Positions 34,942-42,595 of a stretch of DNA of 64,000 bases are shown here, piece by piece (the first letter of the stretch is position 1; each line of letters begins with the position of its first letter). Made by a program: the position numbers and the translations under genes. Source of the DNA: Akkermansiaceae bacterium (GTDB lineage: Bacteria; Verrucomicrobiota; Verrucomicrobiia; Verrucomicrobiales; Akkermansiaceae); NCBI GenBank assembly GCA_015061985.1, contig SUVN01000005.1:43163-107162 (forward strand). Reading direction: 5' to 3'. The notes under the pieces are model-generated. The model searched no databases and was not told the DNA's origin. It saw only the letters and a program-made list of their open reading frames with translations.

Positions 34942-35922
34942 ATGAATAAAAAGGCTCTGTTATTTCTGAGTGTGGCTGCGGTGGCAGCATTGCCGATGTG
35001 TCAGCAGTTCAATGTAGAGTTGCATCCTGCCGGTATGGTGACGGCGCAGGATGCGAAGGCAGATAGCCTGCTAGCTTCAGCAAGGACAGCCAGAAAGACC
35101 GGAAAAATCGGGGATGCCATTAGCACATACAAGGAGATAGTGTATTATCATTCGCTGGCCCCCAATGCGGCTCAGGCTCGCTTTGAACTTGCAGAGTGCT
35201 ATGAGGCAAAAAAAGACTATCGTGAGGCTTTTCGTCAGTACGACCGCCTGATTGAGCGTTATCCGCAGAGCTCGTTGTACAGGACTGCTTTGGACAGACA
35301 GCTGGCCATGGCTTTGTCTGCGGCAAAGAGCGAGATGAAGGTAGAGGTGTTCTGGGGACTTTGGAAGGCGGATATGGAGTCGGCTGTTGTGATTGAATGG
35401 CTGCGTAATATTATTGGTAAGGCTCCGTATAACGACATGGCCGCCACGGCATCGTCCATTCTGGCCGAATTTCTGGTGAAACAGGGTAGAGATGAAGAAG
35501 CCCGCATGGAATATGCCCGTCTGGTGGAAAAATATCCGGACAGCCCCCTCGCTCCGGAGGCTCAGCTGATGGTGGCACAGCTCTGGGCGAACACCACTCT
35601 GCGCGGTGAGTCAGATAATCTGGTGAATCTGGCTCGTGCTCGTGAGGCATATGAAGAGTTCAGTCTTCGCTTCCCGAATCACAAGGATGCCCGCAAGGCA
35701 CTGGGGCAGGCCGCCACCATGGATAAACTTCTTGTCAGTCAACAGTTGGAGGTGGGGCGCTACTATCTGGAGCGTTCCCGTGAGTACACGTCTGCTATTT
35801 TCTGTTTTGAGGATGTTATCCGGCAGAAGAGCGTGAACCCGGAAGCTGCCGCTGAGGCACAAAAGCTTCTTGAAAAAGCACGTGCAGCGCAGGCTGCCGC
35901 TAAAAAAGTCTCTCAGTCATGA
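34942..35922 (+). CDS. BamD/YfiO-like tetratricopeptide outer-membrane assembly protein
   Basis: A 326-residue exported TPR protein. The N-terminus MNKKALLFLSVAAVAALPMC is hydrophobic; the Cys is not preceded by a good lipobox (LPM), so lipidation is uncertain. TPR-like units run from ADSLLASARTARKTGKIGDAISTYKEIVYYH, through AQARFELAECYEAKKDYREAFRQYDRLIERYPQS, to EARMEYARLVEKYPDSPLAPEAQLMVAQL. This is BamD/YbgF-like organisation. It overlaps the LptE-like gene by 4 nt, and both act in outer-membrane biogenesis, supporting the call. The start comes from the promoter. Confidence 0.75.
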   Translation: MNKKALLFLSVAAVAALPMCQQFNVELHPAGMVTAQDAKADSLLASARTARKTGKIGDAISTYKEIVYYHSLAPNAAQARFELAECYEAKKDYREAFRQYDRLIERYPQSSLYRTALDRQLAMALSAAKSEMKVEVFWGLWKADMESAVVIEWLRNIIGKAPYNDMAATASSILAEFLVKQGRDEEARMEYARLVEKYPDSPLAPEAQLMVAQLWANTTLRGESDNLVNLARAREAYEEFSLRFPNHKDARKALGQAATMDKLLVSQQLEVGRYYLERSREYTSAIFCFEDVIRQKSVNPEAAAEAQKLLEKARAAQAAAKKVSQS

Positions 35923-36440
35923 AACAAAGAAGCGCTTTTACCATGTCGGTCTGCACGATGGCCGCCGCAGTTCTGGTAACCTCATGCGGTTATCGAGCCG
36001 GAGGATATCAACCTGCAGTACTGAAAGGGAAGACTACGGCTTTTGTGGAGGTTTTTGCCAACCACACGATTCAGCCCATGTTGTCCACCCAAACAACAGC
36101 CGCTGTGTGCGATTTGCTGCAACGCGACGGCACCTACACGCTGGCATCTCCTCGGAAGGCCGATATTATTATTCGCGGGAATGTCAATGATATCACCCGC
36201 AGCTCCTTGAGAACGAATCCGTACGATTCGTACCTCAGCTCGGAAGTGCAGTTGACGGTGAGAGTGAGCTATCAGGTTGTGGACAGAAAAACGGGGAAAG
36301 TTCTGATGAAAGGCAATGTCAGTGGGCAGGGCAGTAATCTGAGTACCTCCGGCAATGTTCAGGGAGCGGTAGATAATGCCCTGAACTCCGCAGCTATCCG
36401 TGCGGCTGAGGCTCTGGTGACCAATCTCACCATGCCATGA
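35919..36440 (+). CDS. LptE-like lipoprotein (LPS assembly)
   Basis: A 173-residue lipoprotein. The signal ends in a clear lipobox, VLVTSC, followed by GYRAGGYQP, the usual CGYxl start of LptE. The body (VEVFANHTIQPMLSTQTTAAVCDLL, ADIIIRGNVNDITRSSL, VQLTVRVSYQVVDRKTGKVL) fits the LptE fold, which plugs the LptD barrel that inserts lipopolysaccharide in the outer membrane. It overlaps both neighbours by 4 nt (ATGA junctions). Confidence 0.85.
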   Translation: MKQRSAFTMSVCTMAAAVLVTSCGYRAGGYQPAVLKGKTTAFVEVFANHTIQPMLSTQTTAAVCDLLQRDGTYTLASPRKADIIIRGNVNDITRSSLRTNPYDSYLSSEVQLTVRVSYQVVDRKTGKVLMKGNVSGQGSNLSTSGNVQGAVDNALNSAAIRAAEALVTNLTMP

Positions 36441-37138
36441 TAGAATACCCCGTCAGCTTCGTGGGATTACCCATCGGCAATCGCGAGGATATTACCCGGC
36501 GCGCGCTTGTGGTGCTGGAGACCGTAGATTGTATCTGCTGTGAGGATACCCGCAACACGGGGATGCTGCTGTCGCATTATGGTATCCGCAAACCTCTGCT
36601 GAGCCTGCATGAACACAACGAGTCTCGTCGCGCACCGGAGGTGGCCTCCCGTGCGTTGGCCGGTGAGACTTTTGCTGTTGTTACGGATGCCGGGATGCCG
36701 GGGGTGAGTGATCCCGGTTACAGGCTGATTCAGGAGCTCAAGGCTCGCGGTGTTCCATTTACGGTGTTGCCGGGACCTTCTGCCGTGGTGACGGCTCTGG
36801 TGGGCTCCGGCTTGCCGAGCGATGCGTTTTTCTTTGGTGGATTCCTGCCGGTGAAGTCGGGCAGACGCACCGCTGTATTACAGAAAGCGGTGGATGCGAG
36901 TTACACGAGTATTTTTTACGAGTCGCCGTTTCGCATCGTGAAAACCATTCAGGCTCTGGCAGAGATAGCTCCGGATACCCCGGTATGCGTTGCCCGTGAA
37001 CTGACGAAGGTGTTCGAGACCTATCATCGCGGAAGTGCGGCTTCTCTACTGGCAGAGTTTACCGCACATCCTCCGAAAGGAGAGATGGTTATCCTGATAG
37101 GCGGGGTGAATGCACCACGCGAGTCGGATGAATCCTGA
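36437..37138 (+). CDS. rsmI: 16S rRNA (cytidine-1402-2'-O)-methyltransferase
   Basis: A 233-residue tetrapyrrole-methylase-fold enzyme methylating the ribose of C1402 in the decoding centre. Landmarks are VSFVGLPIGNREDITRRAL, CEDTRNTGMLLSHYGI, SLHEHNE, VVTDAGMPGVSDPGY, VLPGPSAVVTALVGSGL, FYESPFRIVKTIQAL and ARELTKVFETYHRG. It is the last gene of the three-gene operon, coupled to the LptE-like gene by an ATGA overlap. Confidence 0.96.
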   Translation: MIEYPVSFVGLPIGNREDITRRALVVLETVDCICCEDTRNTGMLLSHYGIRKPLLSLHEHNESRRAPEVASRALAGETFAVVTDAGMPGVSDPGYRLIQELKARGVPFTVLPGPSAVVTALVGSGLPSDAFFFGGFLPVKSGRRTAVLQKAVDASYTSIFYESPFRIVKTIQALAEIAPDTPVCVARELTKVFETYHRGSAASLLAEFTAHPPKGEMVILIGGVNAPRESDES

Positions 37139-37353
37139 TGGAGGATAGCATCAATTGTATGCAGGGCCGCAGCATGCCTGCCGTCCCAAAGTTTTGATAG
37201 AGCCGGTTGGAACTGCGCCTCCTGTCATTCAGCCCGATTCACACACACCAACCCTTCTCCCTCCGTTTCCCCGGCGGCTGATGCGTTTTTTCCGCAGTGA
37301 TTGATATGCCCGAATTCTGCGTTTAGACCGGCGAATGTATTTTTGCTGTGTCC
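37139..37353. other. Intergenic region downstream of rsmI
   Basis: About 215 bp with no ORF I can support. It is pyrimidine-rich around 37220-37270 and may hold remnants of an older gene, but no homology is recognisable. Confidence 0.4.
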
Positions 37354-37384
37354 AAAGCCGCACCCAATAACGGGTGCGGCTTTG
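37354..37384. terminator. Terminator hairpin, copy 1 of a 31-bp direct repeat
   Basis: AAAGCCGCACCC, loop AATAAC, GGGTGCGGCTTT, then G and an A-run. The identical 31 bp recur at 38784-38814. It can terminate on either strand: T-tract on the minus strand, GCTTTG on plus. Confidence 0.8.
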
Positions 37385-37482
37385 AAAAAAAAGAGGGTTC
37401 ACATGTTGCTGCTGATCATGTAGTTACAGGTACAGGTTGTATTGATAACTTTCTGTAAACGATACCATGGATAAGTAATTCA

Positions 37483-38565
37483 TCATGCGATAAATAATTT
37501 CCTGAGTTTGCTGCTGTGCTGGCGAATGATTTTGCCTGCACCTTGGACGACGAGTGCCAGTACTAATGAGTAAATGAAACATATCACAACTTTTGCCCAT
37601 TCGATGTCCACAACTAAATCAGGAATCAGTTGATCTGCGCAAACAGTGATGGCGCGATGACTCAGATATAAGGGGAGGCTTAAAGAACCTAAAAACAGAC
37701 ATATTTTGTTTGCGTAAATTCGTCTGTCAGAAACCTGGTCGGAAAAAGAAATTGCAATGGCGAGCAGACCTGCAATCAGGGCAAATCCATGCAGCCAGGT
37801 TTGGTGCAACGCGGCAATTATGCCGACCAGACCTATGCAGCAATATTTGATTGATGTGACAAAAAAAAGACCTAATCGGGAAAGATTAAATTGGCTGAAG
37901 GATTGAATCGCCTGATATGCAGTAGCTCCTATCAACAACTCACCCACGGCTCTCAGATTTCCCTCAAAAGTGAAGCCGTACCATGCATATACTCCATTGA
38001 GCTTTCCGTGGTATTGGCATAAAAAACCGCAGATAATTACGCCTGCAATAAATAGTATGGGGTGCGTGCCAAATCTCACAAGAAGAGGGTAAACAATAAT
38101 TAGCCCTATCAGCATGGATGATATATACCAGGTAGCACCATTGAAATCTACATAAGAAATACTAATGCCTGTCATCTTTAAGGGCAAAATGCCATTTATC
38201 ATTGTTTTAGCAGCAGTTGCAATAAGCTGAAAATCAAGTGGCCTGGATAAAAGGAATATTGCAATGGTGGTTATGGTTGCCACCAACAATTCCGGGTAAA
38301 ATGTTGATAATTTGCGTAAAATAAATGCGCCGGTTCCAGGGACGGTATTGCCTTTCATTCTCGCCCTTGAAATGGAATTCATGGTCAAATATCCCGTCAG
38401 CAAAAAGAAACAATCTACGGCAAGAGCTCCGTTTGGCAGAACGCTCATGTGAGAAAGAAATACCATAACCGCAAAGAAAAAACGCCATAGCTCTATCTCA
38501 GGGTTTCTAATGCCTCTGAGTTTGGCAGCGGGGAGAGACACTTCGTTGGCTCTGTTCTTGTTCAT
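37483..38565 (-). CDS. Acyltransferase 3 family membrane protein (second copy type)
   Basis: A 360-residue polytopic membrane protein. The N-terminus GIRNPEIELWRFFFAVMVFLSHM carries the acyltransferase 3 R-x(n)-H pattern, followed by DCFFLLTGYLTM. It probably O-acylates a surface polysaccharide. It is AT-rich relative to rsmI and the mutase on either side. It stands alone between two identical terminator hairpins, like an inserted cassette. The start ATG 38565 is 8 nt after the -10. Sequence similarity to the 14555 protein is only at family level; the shared promoter motif is much stronger. Confidence 0.85.
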   Translation of the reverse strand: MNKNRANEVSLPAAKLRGIRNPEIELWRFFFAVMVFLSHMSVLPNGALAVDCFFLLTGYLTMNSISRARMKGNTVPGTGAFILRKLSTFYPELLVATITTIAIFLLSRPLDFQLIATAAKTMINGILPLKMTGISISYVDFNGATWYISSMLIGLIIVYPLLVRFGTHPILFIAGVIICGFLCQYHGKLNGVYAWYGFTFEGNLRAVGELLIGATAYQAIQSFSQFNLSRLGLFFVTSIKYCCIGLVGIIAALHQTWLHGFALIAGLLAIAISFSDQVSDRRIYANKICLFLGSLSLPLYLSHRAITVCADQLIPDLVVDIEWAKVVICFIYSLVLALVVQGAGKIIRQHSSKLRKLFIA

Positions 38566-38573
38566 CTCACGTG

Positions 38574-38602
38574 TGTATATCTGATTTCAAATGCGATGTA
38601 AA
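38574..38602 (-). promoter_or_regulatory. Promoter of acyltransferase 2 with CATCGCATTT in the spacer
   Basis: Minus strand TTTACA, 17 bp (TCGCATTTGAAATCAGA), TATACA, 8 nt, ATG. The spacer carries the same repeat as the acyltransferase 1 promoter. Confidence 0.65.
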
Positions 38603-38700
38603 GAAAAATAACCACTAAATACTTAAAATAGTACATCATTTCATTAAATCAGGTGTATAGAAGATTGATTTTTCGTGACTCTACCTCGTTATGCTTCTTT

Positions 38701-38745
38701 CTGTTATCAGCACATCGCATTTCAAATGCGATGTGCTGATAACAG
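38701..38745. repeat. 45-bp near-perfect palindrome upstream of acyltransferase 2
   Basis: Two 22-bp arms around a single central base; the left arm starts CTGTTATCAGCACATCGCAT. Its inner part, ATTTCAAATGCGATGT (38719-38734), is identical to 38584-38599 in the promoter. It has no T-tract, so a plain terminator is unlikely. It could be a regulator site, a cruciform or a recombination site. Confidence 0.85.
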
Positions 38746-38783
38746 CTAAATTTGCGGGAAGATTGAACCCGTCTTTTATGTAA

Positions 38784-38814
38784 AAAGCCGCACCCAATAA
38801 CGGGTGCGGCTTTG
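38784..38814. terminator. Terminator of the phosphohexomutase gene, copy 2 of the 31-bp repeat
   Basis: Identical to 37354-37384 (core GCCGCACCCAATAACGGGTG). On the minus strand it ends in a T-run and lies 23 nt after the mutase stop, so it is that gene's natural terminator. Confidence 0.85.
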
Positions 38815-38837
38815 GGAAAAGGCGGGTTTTCTTATCC

Positions 38838-40781
38838 TCAGGCCATGCGGGCGTAGGCATCGGCCTCCACGGCTTTCCAGAGGGCGGCAATGCTGGCTTC
38901 CACAGCCGGGCGGGCGGTGGCAAGGTCTGCTCCGGCCTCACCATGCGCGAAGAGGTAGAACTTAATCTTGGGCTCTGTGCCGCTGGGGCGCACGGCAAAG
39001 CTGCGGCCGTCAGCCAAATCGATGAAGAGCATTTTTTCTGCCGGAACGGGGTCGCCCTCAGCATCAATCATCTTGCCGGAGGAGAAGTCACGCACGTCGA
39101 CCACATTTGCACCGTCCATAGTGGTGGGAGGATTCTCGATGTAGCTCTTGGTGAGGGCGGCGATTTTGGCAGCGCCGTCGGCACCTTCCATCACGATGTT
39201 GGTACCCAGCTCCTTGTAGTAACCGAGCTGAGTGTAGATGCTGTTAAGACATTCCAGCAGGCCGATTCCCTTGGAGGAGAGGTAGGCGTTCATCTCTGCC
39301 AGACAGATGGCAGCGGCATTGGCATCTTTGTCACGCACGAAATCCTGAGCCAGATAGCCGTAGCTTTCCTCTCCGCCGAAGACGAAGAACTTGCTGTATT
39401 CCAGACGCAGGGCGCGGGTCTGCGCCTCGGTCATGCTGCGGTAGTCCTGGCGGAGCTCTGCCGGGATGGCGTTTTCATACTTGCCGAGCTTGGCGGCGAT
39501 ATACTTGAACCCGGTCAGCACGTTCACGGTGGAAATGCCGAAAGATGCTGCGATGGCATCCTGCAGCGGGCTGGTCACGAAGGTCTTGACCATGACGGCA
39601 TGGTCGATGTTCTCCGGGGTGATGAGCCCGAGCTCAATCATGCTCATGCAGCGATACCAGGCCAGAAGGCATCCTGTCTGGTTGCCGGTGAGCAGCTGCA
39701 TTTTGCCCGTAGCCTTATCACGCACGGCGATACCCATGCGGTCGGCATCCGGGTCGGTGGCGATGACCAAATCAGCGTTCTCTGCATCTGCCTGAGCCAT
39801 GGCCATATCCAGTGCCGGGGCGTTTTCCGGATTCGGGCTCTTCACGGTGGGGAAGCGGCCGTCCTGCACGTCCTGAGCTGCCACGGTGCTGACGTTGCAG
39901 CCCAGCTCGCGGAGCAGGGGGACGATGCAGCGAGCTCCCGTCCCGTGCAGGTTGGTGAACACCACCTTGGCTGCACCGGCAGAGAAAATCTCCGGACGCA
40001 GGATGATTCCCTGAAGCTTCTTCATGTAGATGGCATCGAATGCCGCATCCAGTACGCGCAGGGAACCTTGTTGCTCAGCTGGCAACGGTGTGTAGGAATC
40101 TGTGGTCAGGGCGTTCACCTCTGCAATCACGGCTTTGTCGTGCGGGGCGATGAGTTGTGCGCCGTCGTTGAAATAGGCCTTGAAGCCGTTGTCATGGGCA
40201 GGGTTGTGAGAGGCTGTCAGCACCACACCCGTGTCGGCATTCAGCTCGCGAATGGCAAAGGATACCTCCGGCGTGGAGCAGGGACCGTCAAACAGTGCGC
40301 AGTCGCAGCCCAGATCGGTGGTGATTCGGGCGCAGAACTCTGCGAAGTCGCGGGAGAAGTGGCGCGTGTCGTGCCCGATGACGATGAGCGGCTTGCGGCC
40401 TGTACCCTCTGCTTCCACGAAGCGGCGGACATAGGTGATGAGCCCGCGCATGGCGCGGCCAACATTGAAGTAGTTCATGGAGGCTGTGCCTACACAGGGG
40501 AATTCGGGACGGCCGTTGATGCCGCCTTTGCCTTGTTCGGCTTCGGTGACGATGGTGCCGATGGTGCGACCGCGCAGACCGCCTGTGCCGAAGGCCAGCG
40601 TTTTATAGAAGCGGTTGTTGAGCTCTGCCCAGGCCTGTGCCTCAATCAGCTGGTCAATGGCTGCGGGGACAATGGCATCCTGCGTGGCTCCGCAGAGCAT
40701 GCAGATGTTTTCAAGTGACGATTCGAGCAGCTTGCCGTCGGCAACGGCCTGCTTCAGCGTGGAAAGTGTAGCGTCCGTCAT
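38838..40781 (-). CDS. Phospho-sugar mutase (phosphoglucomutase/phosphomannomutase)
   Basis: A 647-residue alpha-D-phosphohexomutase. The four family motifs are visible: catalytic VVLTASHNPAHDNGFK, metal loop IATDPDADRMGIAV, sugar-binding FVFGGEESYG, and phosphate-binding FAVRPSGTEPKIKFYLF. The N-terminus has the family's FGTGGLRGRTIG. It interconverts hexose 1- and 6-phosphates, or pentose phosphates, for glycogen and surface polysaccharides. The length fits the long PGM2-like branch, so glucose-1-phosphate, ribose-1-phosphate or glucose-1,6-bisphosphate roles are all possible. The promoter is near-leaderless. Confidence 0.93.
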   Translation of the reverse strand: MTDATLSTLKQAVADGKLLESSLENICMLCGATQDAIVPAAIDQLIEAQAWAELNNRFYKTLAFGTGGLRGRTIGTIVTEAEQGKGGINGRPEFPCVGTASMNYFNVGRAMRGLITYVRRFVEAEGTGRKPLIVIGHDTRHFSRDFAEFCARITTDLGCDCALFDGPCSTPEVSFAIRELNADTGVVLTASHNPAHDNGFKAYFNDGAQLIAPHDKAVIAEVNALTTDSYTPLPAEQQGSLRVLDAAFDAIYMKKLQGIILRPEIFSAGAAKVVFTNLHGTGARCIVPLLRELGCNVSTVAAQDVQDGRFPTVKSPNPENAPALDMAMAQADAENADLVIATDPDADRMGIAVRDKATGKMQLLTGNQTGCLLAWYRCMSMIELGLITPENIDHAVMVKTFVTSPLQDAIAASFGISTVNVLTGFKYIAAKLGKYENAIPAELRQDYRSMTEAQTRALRLEYSKFFVFGGEESYGYLAQDFVRDKDANAAAICLAEMNAYLSSKGIGLLECLNSIYTQLGYYKELGTNIVMEGADGAAKIAALTKSYIENPPTTMDGANVVDVRDFSSGKMIDAEGDPVPAEKMLFIDLADGRSFAVRPSGTEPKIKFYLFAHGEAGADLATARPAVEASIAALWKAVEADAYARMA

Positions 40782-40790
40782 ATTGCGCGT

Positions 40791-40819
40791 ATTTTATCAA
40801 AGTCCCCCGTCCCGCGCAA
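40791..40819 (-). promoter_or_regulatory. Near-leaderless promoter of the mutase gene
   Basis: Minus strand TTGCGC, 17 bp, TAAAAT, 9 nt, ATG 40781. Confidence 0.65.
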
Positions 40820-40859
40820 GCCCTATCTTGCGTCAGTTGCAACGAAAAAAACGAAAAAA

Positions 40860-40887
40860 AGCGAGCCGCCCTTGCAGGTGGCTCGCT
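40860..40887 (-). terminator. Rho-independent terminator of the tryptophanase gene
   Basis: On the minus strand AGCGAGCCACC, loop, GGCGGCTCGCT (one G-U pair) followed by TTTTTTTCGTTTTTT. This is one of the clearest terminators in the window. Confidence 0.92.
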
Positions 40888-40913
40888 GATGAAATTCTGA
40901 TGCCGGGAGCGCT

Positions 40914-42365
40914 TTACAGGCTATCGCCGAAGTCCTCGCGGAACTTGGCGGCCAGTTTCTCCTGCCAGTCGCTCAGCGGCTGCAGGCGGCCGAAGAAGAA
41001 GCGCAGAACCTCCGGCTCTTCCACCCACTTGAGGCCGCCGATGAGCTCGCGGTTGTCGTACAACCACTTCACGCGGTCAGCGCAGTACTTAACCTGGGAG
41101 AGGGTGAAGACGCGGCGGGGGCAGGCCAGACGCACCAGCTCCAGCTCGGCATAGTTTTCGGAGCCGTCCGGGTTGCGCTGCTCAGAGAGGGAACCGCGCT
41201 CCATGCCGCGGATACCGCCGGCAATGTAGAGTGCCGTGGCGAGAGCCCCGGCGGGGTACTGCTCATGCGGGATATTCGGCAGGAACTCAGAGGCGTTGAT
41301 GTGGGCACCCAGACCGCCTGCAGGTTTCACCATCGGCACGCCGTAGTCGGAGAGTTCCTTCACGAGGTATTCGATGAAGATGGGACCCTGGTTGATGATT
41401 TCTTCGTCCAGCGTCTCCATGAGACCGACTGCCATGGCTTCCATGGCGCGCACTTCCATACCGCCGTAGGTCAGGAAGCCTTCGTACAGCGGGATAAATG
41501 CCTTCATCTTGAGGATGAGGTTCTCGTTGTTGGAGATGATGGCACCGCCGCGGGCAAAGCCCAGCTTGCGGCTGGAGAAGTAGATGAGATCCATGGCGTC
41601 AGCCAGCTTGCGGATAATCTCTGCCACACTCATGTCCTTGGCAGCTTCCTCACGCGTCTTGATGAAGTACAGGTTATCCTGCAGCAGAGAGGCATCCAGC
41701 ACGGTCATCACGCCGTATTCCTTACAGACAGCGGCAACCTCCAGCATGTTCTCCATGGAGAGCGGCTGGCCGCCAATCAGGTTGGTGCCGGCTTCGATAC
41801 GCACGAAAGGAACGTGCTCGGCGCCGACCTCCTCGATGAGGGTGCGCAGGCGGGGGATATCGAAGTTGCCCTTGAAGGGGTAATCCAGATTCGGGTCGAG
41901 TCCCTCCGGGATGATGAGTTCCTCCACGCGGCCGCCCTTGCGGGTGATGTGGGCCTTCGTGGTGGTGAAGTGGAAGTTCATGGGCACGACGTCTCCTTCC
42001 TTCACGAAGGTCTCGGCCAGAATGTTTTCACAGGCGCGCCCCTGGTGAGCGGGCAGGAAGTATTTGGTACCGAATACGTGCTCAATGACGCGGGAAAGGC
42101 GGTTGAATGTCTCTGAGCCGGCGTAGGAGTCATCAGCCTGCATGGAGGCCGCCACCTGGTTGTCACTCATGGCGTTCACGCCGGAGTCGGTGAGCATATC
42201 CATGAATACGTCCTTATTCTGCAGCAGGAACGTGTTGTTGCCTGCTTCGCGGAGCTTGGCCACGCGCTCCTCAACAGTCGGGAGAAACAGCTTCTGAACC
42301 ACGCGTACCTTGTGCATTTCTAACGGTACCTGGTGCTCTTCTTTGTAAAACTTGACGACGGACAT
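40914..42365 (-). CDS. tnaA: Tryptophanase / tyrosine phenol-lyase family (beta-eliminating lyase)
   Basis: A 483-residue PLP-dependent lyase. Typical segments are DSGVNAMSDNQVAASMQADDSYAGSETF near the N-terminus, FLPAHQGRACENILAETFVKEGDVVPMNFHFTTTKAHI, the PLP-Asp region VMTVLDASLLQDNLYFI, and the Schiff-base lysine in YFSSRKLGFARGGAIIS. Tryptophanase makes indole, pyruvate and ammonia; tyrosine phenol-lyase makes phenol. The lysine context (SSRKLGFARGG) differs from the E. coli enzymes, so the amino-acid substrate is uncertain. There is no tnaB permease or tnaC leader beside it. The upstream -10 TATACA lies about 25 nt before ATG. Confidence 0.85.
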   Translation of the reverse strand: MSVVKFYKEEHQVPLEMHKVRVVQKLFLPTVEERVAKLREAGNNTFLLQNKDVFMDMLTDSGVNAMSDNQVAASMQADDSYAGSETFNRLSRVIEHVFGTKYFLPAHQGRACENILAETFVKEGDVVPMNFHFTTTKAHITRKGGRVEELIIPEGLDPNLDYPFKGNFDIPRLRTLIEEVGAEHVPFVRIEAGTNLIGGQPLSMENMLEVAAVCKEYGVMTVLDASLLQDNLYFIKTREEAAKDMSVAEIIRKLADAMDLIYFSSRKLGFARGGAIISNNENLILKMKAFIPLYEGFLTYGGMEVRAMEAMAVGLMETLDEEIINQGPIFIEYLVKELSDYGVPMVKPAGGLGAHINASEFLPNIPHEQYPAGALATALYIAGGIRGMERGSLSEQRNPDGSENYAELELVRLACPRRVFTLSQVKYCADRVKWLYDNRELIGGLKWVEEPEVLRFFFGRLQPLSDWQEKLAAKFREDFGDSL

Positions 42366-42539
42366 AAGATTGTTTTTGGTGTGTGAATGTATACTCCCGC
42401 GCGGTTCGGACGAGCCGGAACAGACGTAAGCGGCGGGATTCTATCATGTTCTGCAGTCGTTTGTCAAACTATTTACCCTGTTTTGTGCCGGTTATGCCAT
42501 ACAAAACAGAGACGGTGTTGTTTTCTTTGCTTATTGTGC

Positions 42540-42569
42540 TTGCCAGATTTGATTGGCGTATGTTAGAAT
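42540..42569 (+). promoter_or_regulatory. Promoter of the tri-haem peroxidase gene
   Basis: TTGCCA, 18 bp, TAGAAT, with ATG 42596 about 26 nt downstream. It excludes the ORF-track start at 42383. Confidence 0.55.
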
Positions 42570-42595
42570 GCGGCGGTACAAACTTTTCTTATATC

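Noticed and set aside
38701-38745. Interpretation of the 45-bp palindrome as a simple terminator
   Set aside because: No T-tract on either side, one-base loop, and its sequence recurs inside the nearby promoter, which points to a DNA site instead.
38943-40718. 591-aa ORF opposite the phosphohexomutase
   Set aside because: Antisense shadow of a gene with all catalytic motifs; its own translation is His/Gly/Val-rich with no family pattern.
42383-42595. N-terminal 71 residues of the ORF-track peroxidase
   Set aside because: They precede the promoter and signal peptide and look like translated intergenic DNA.
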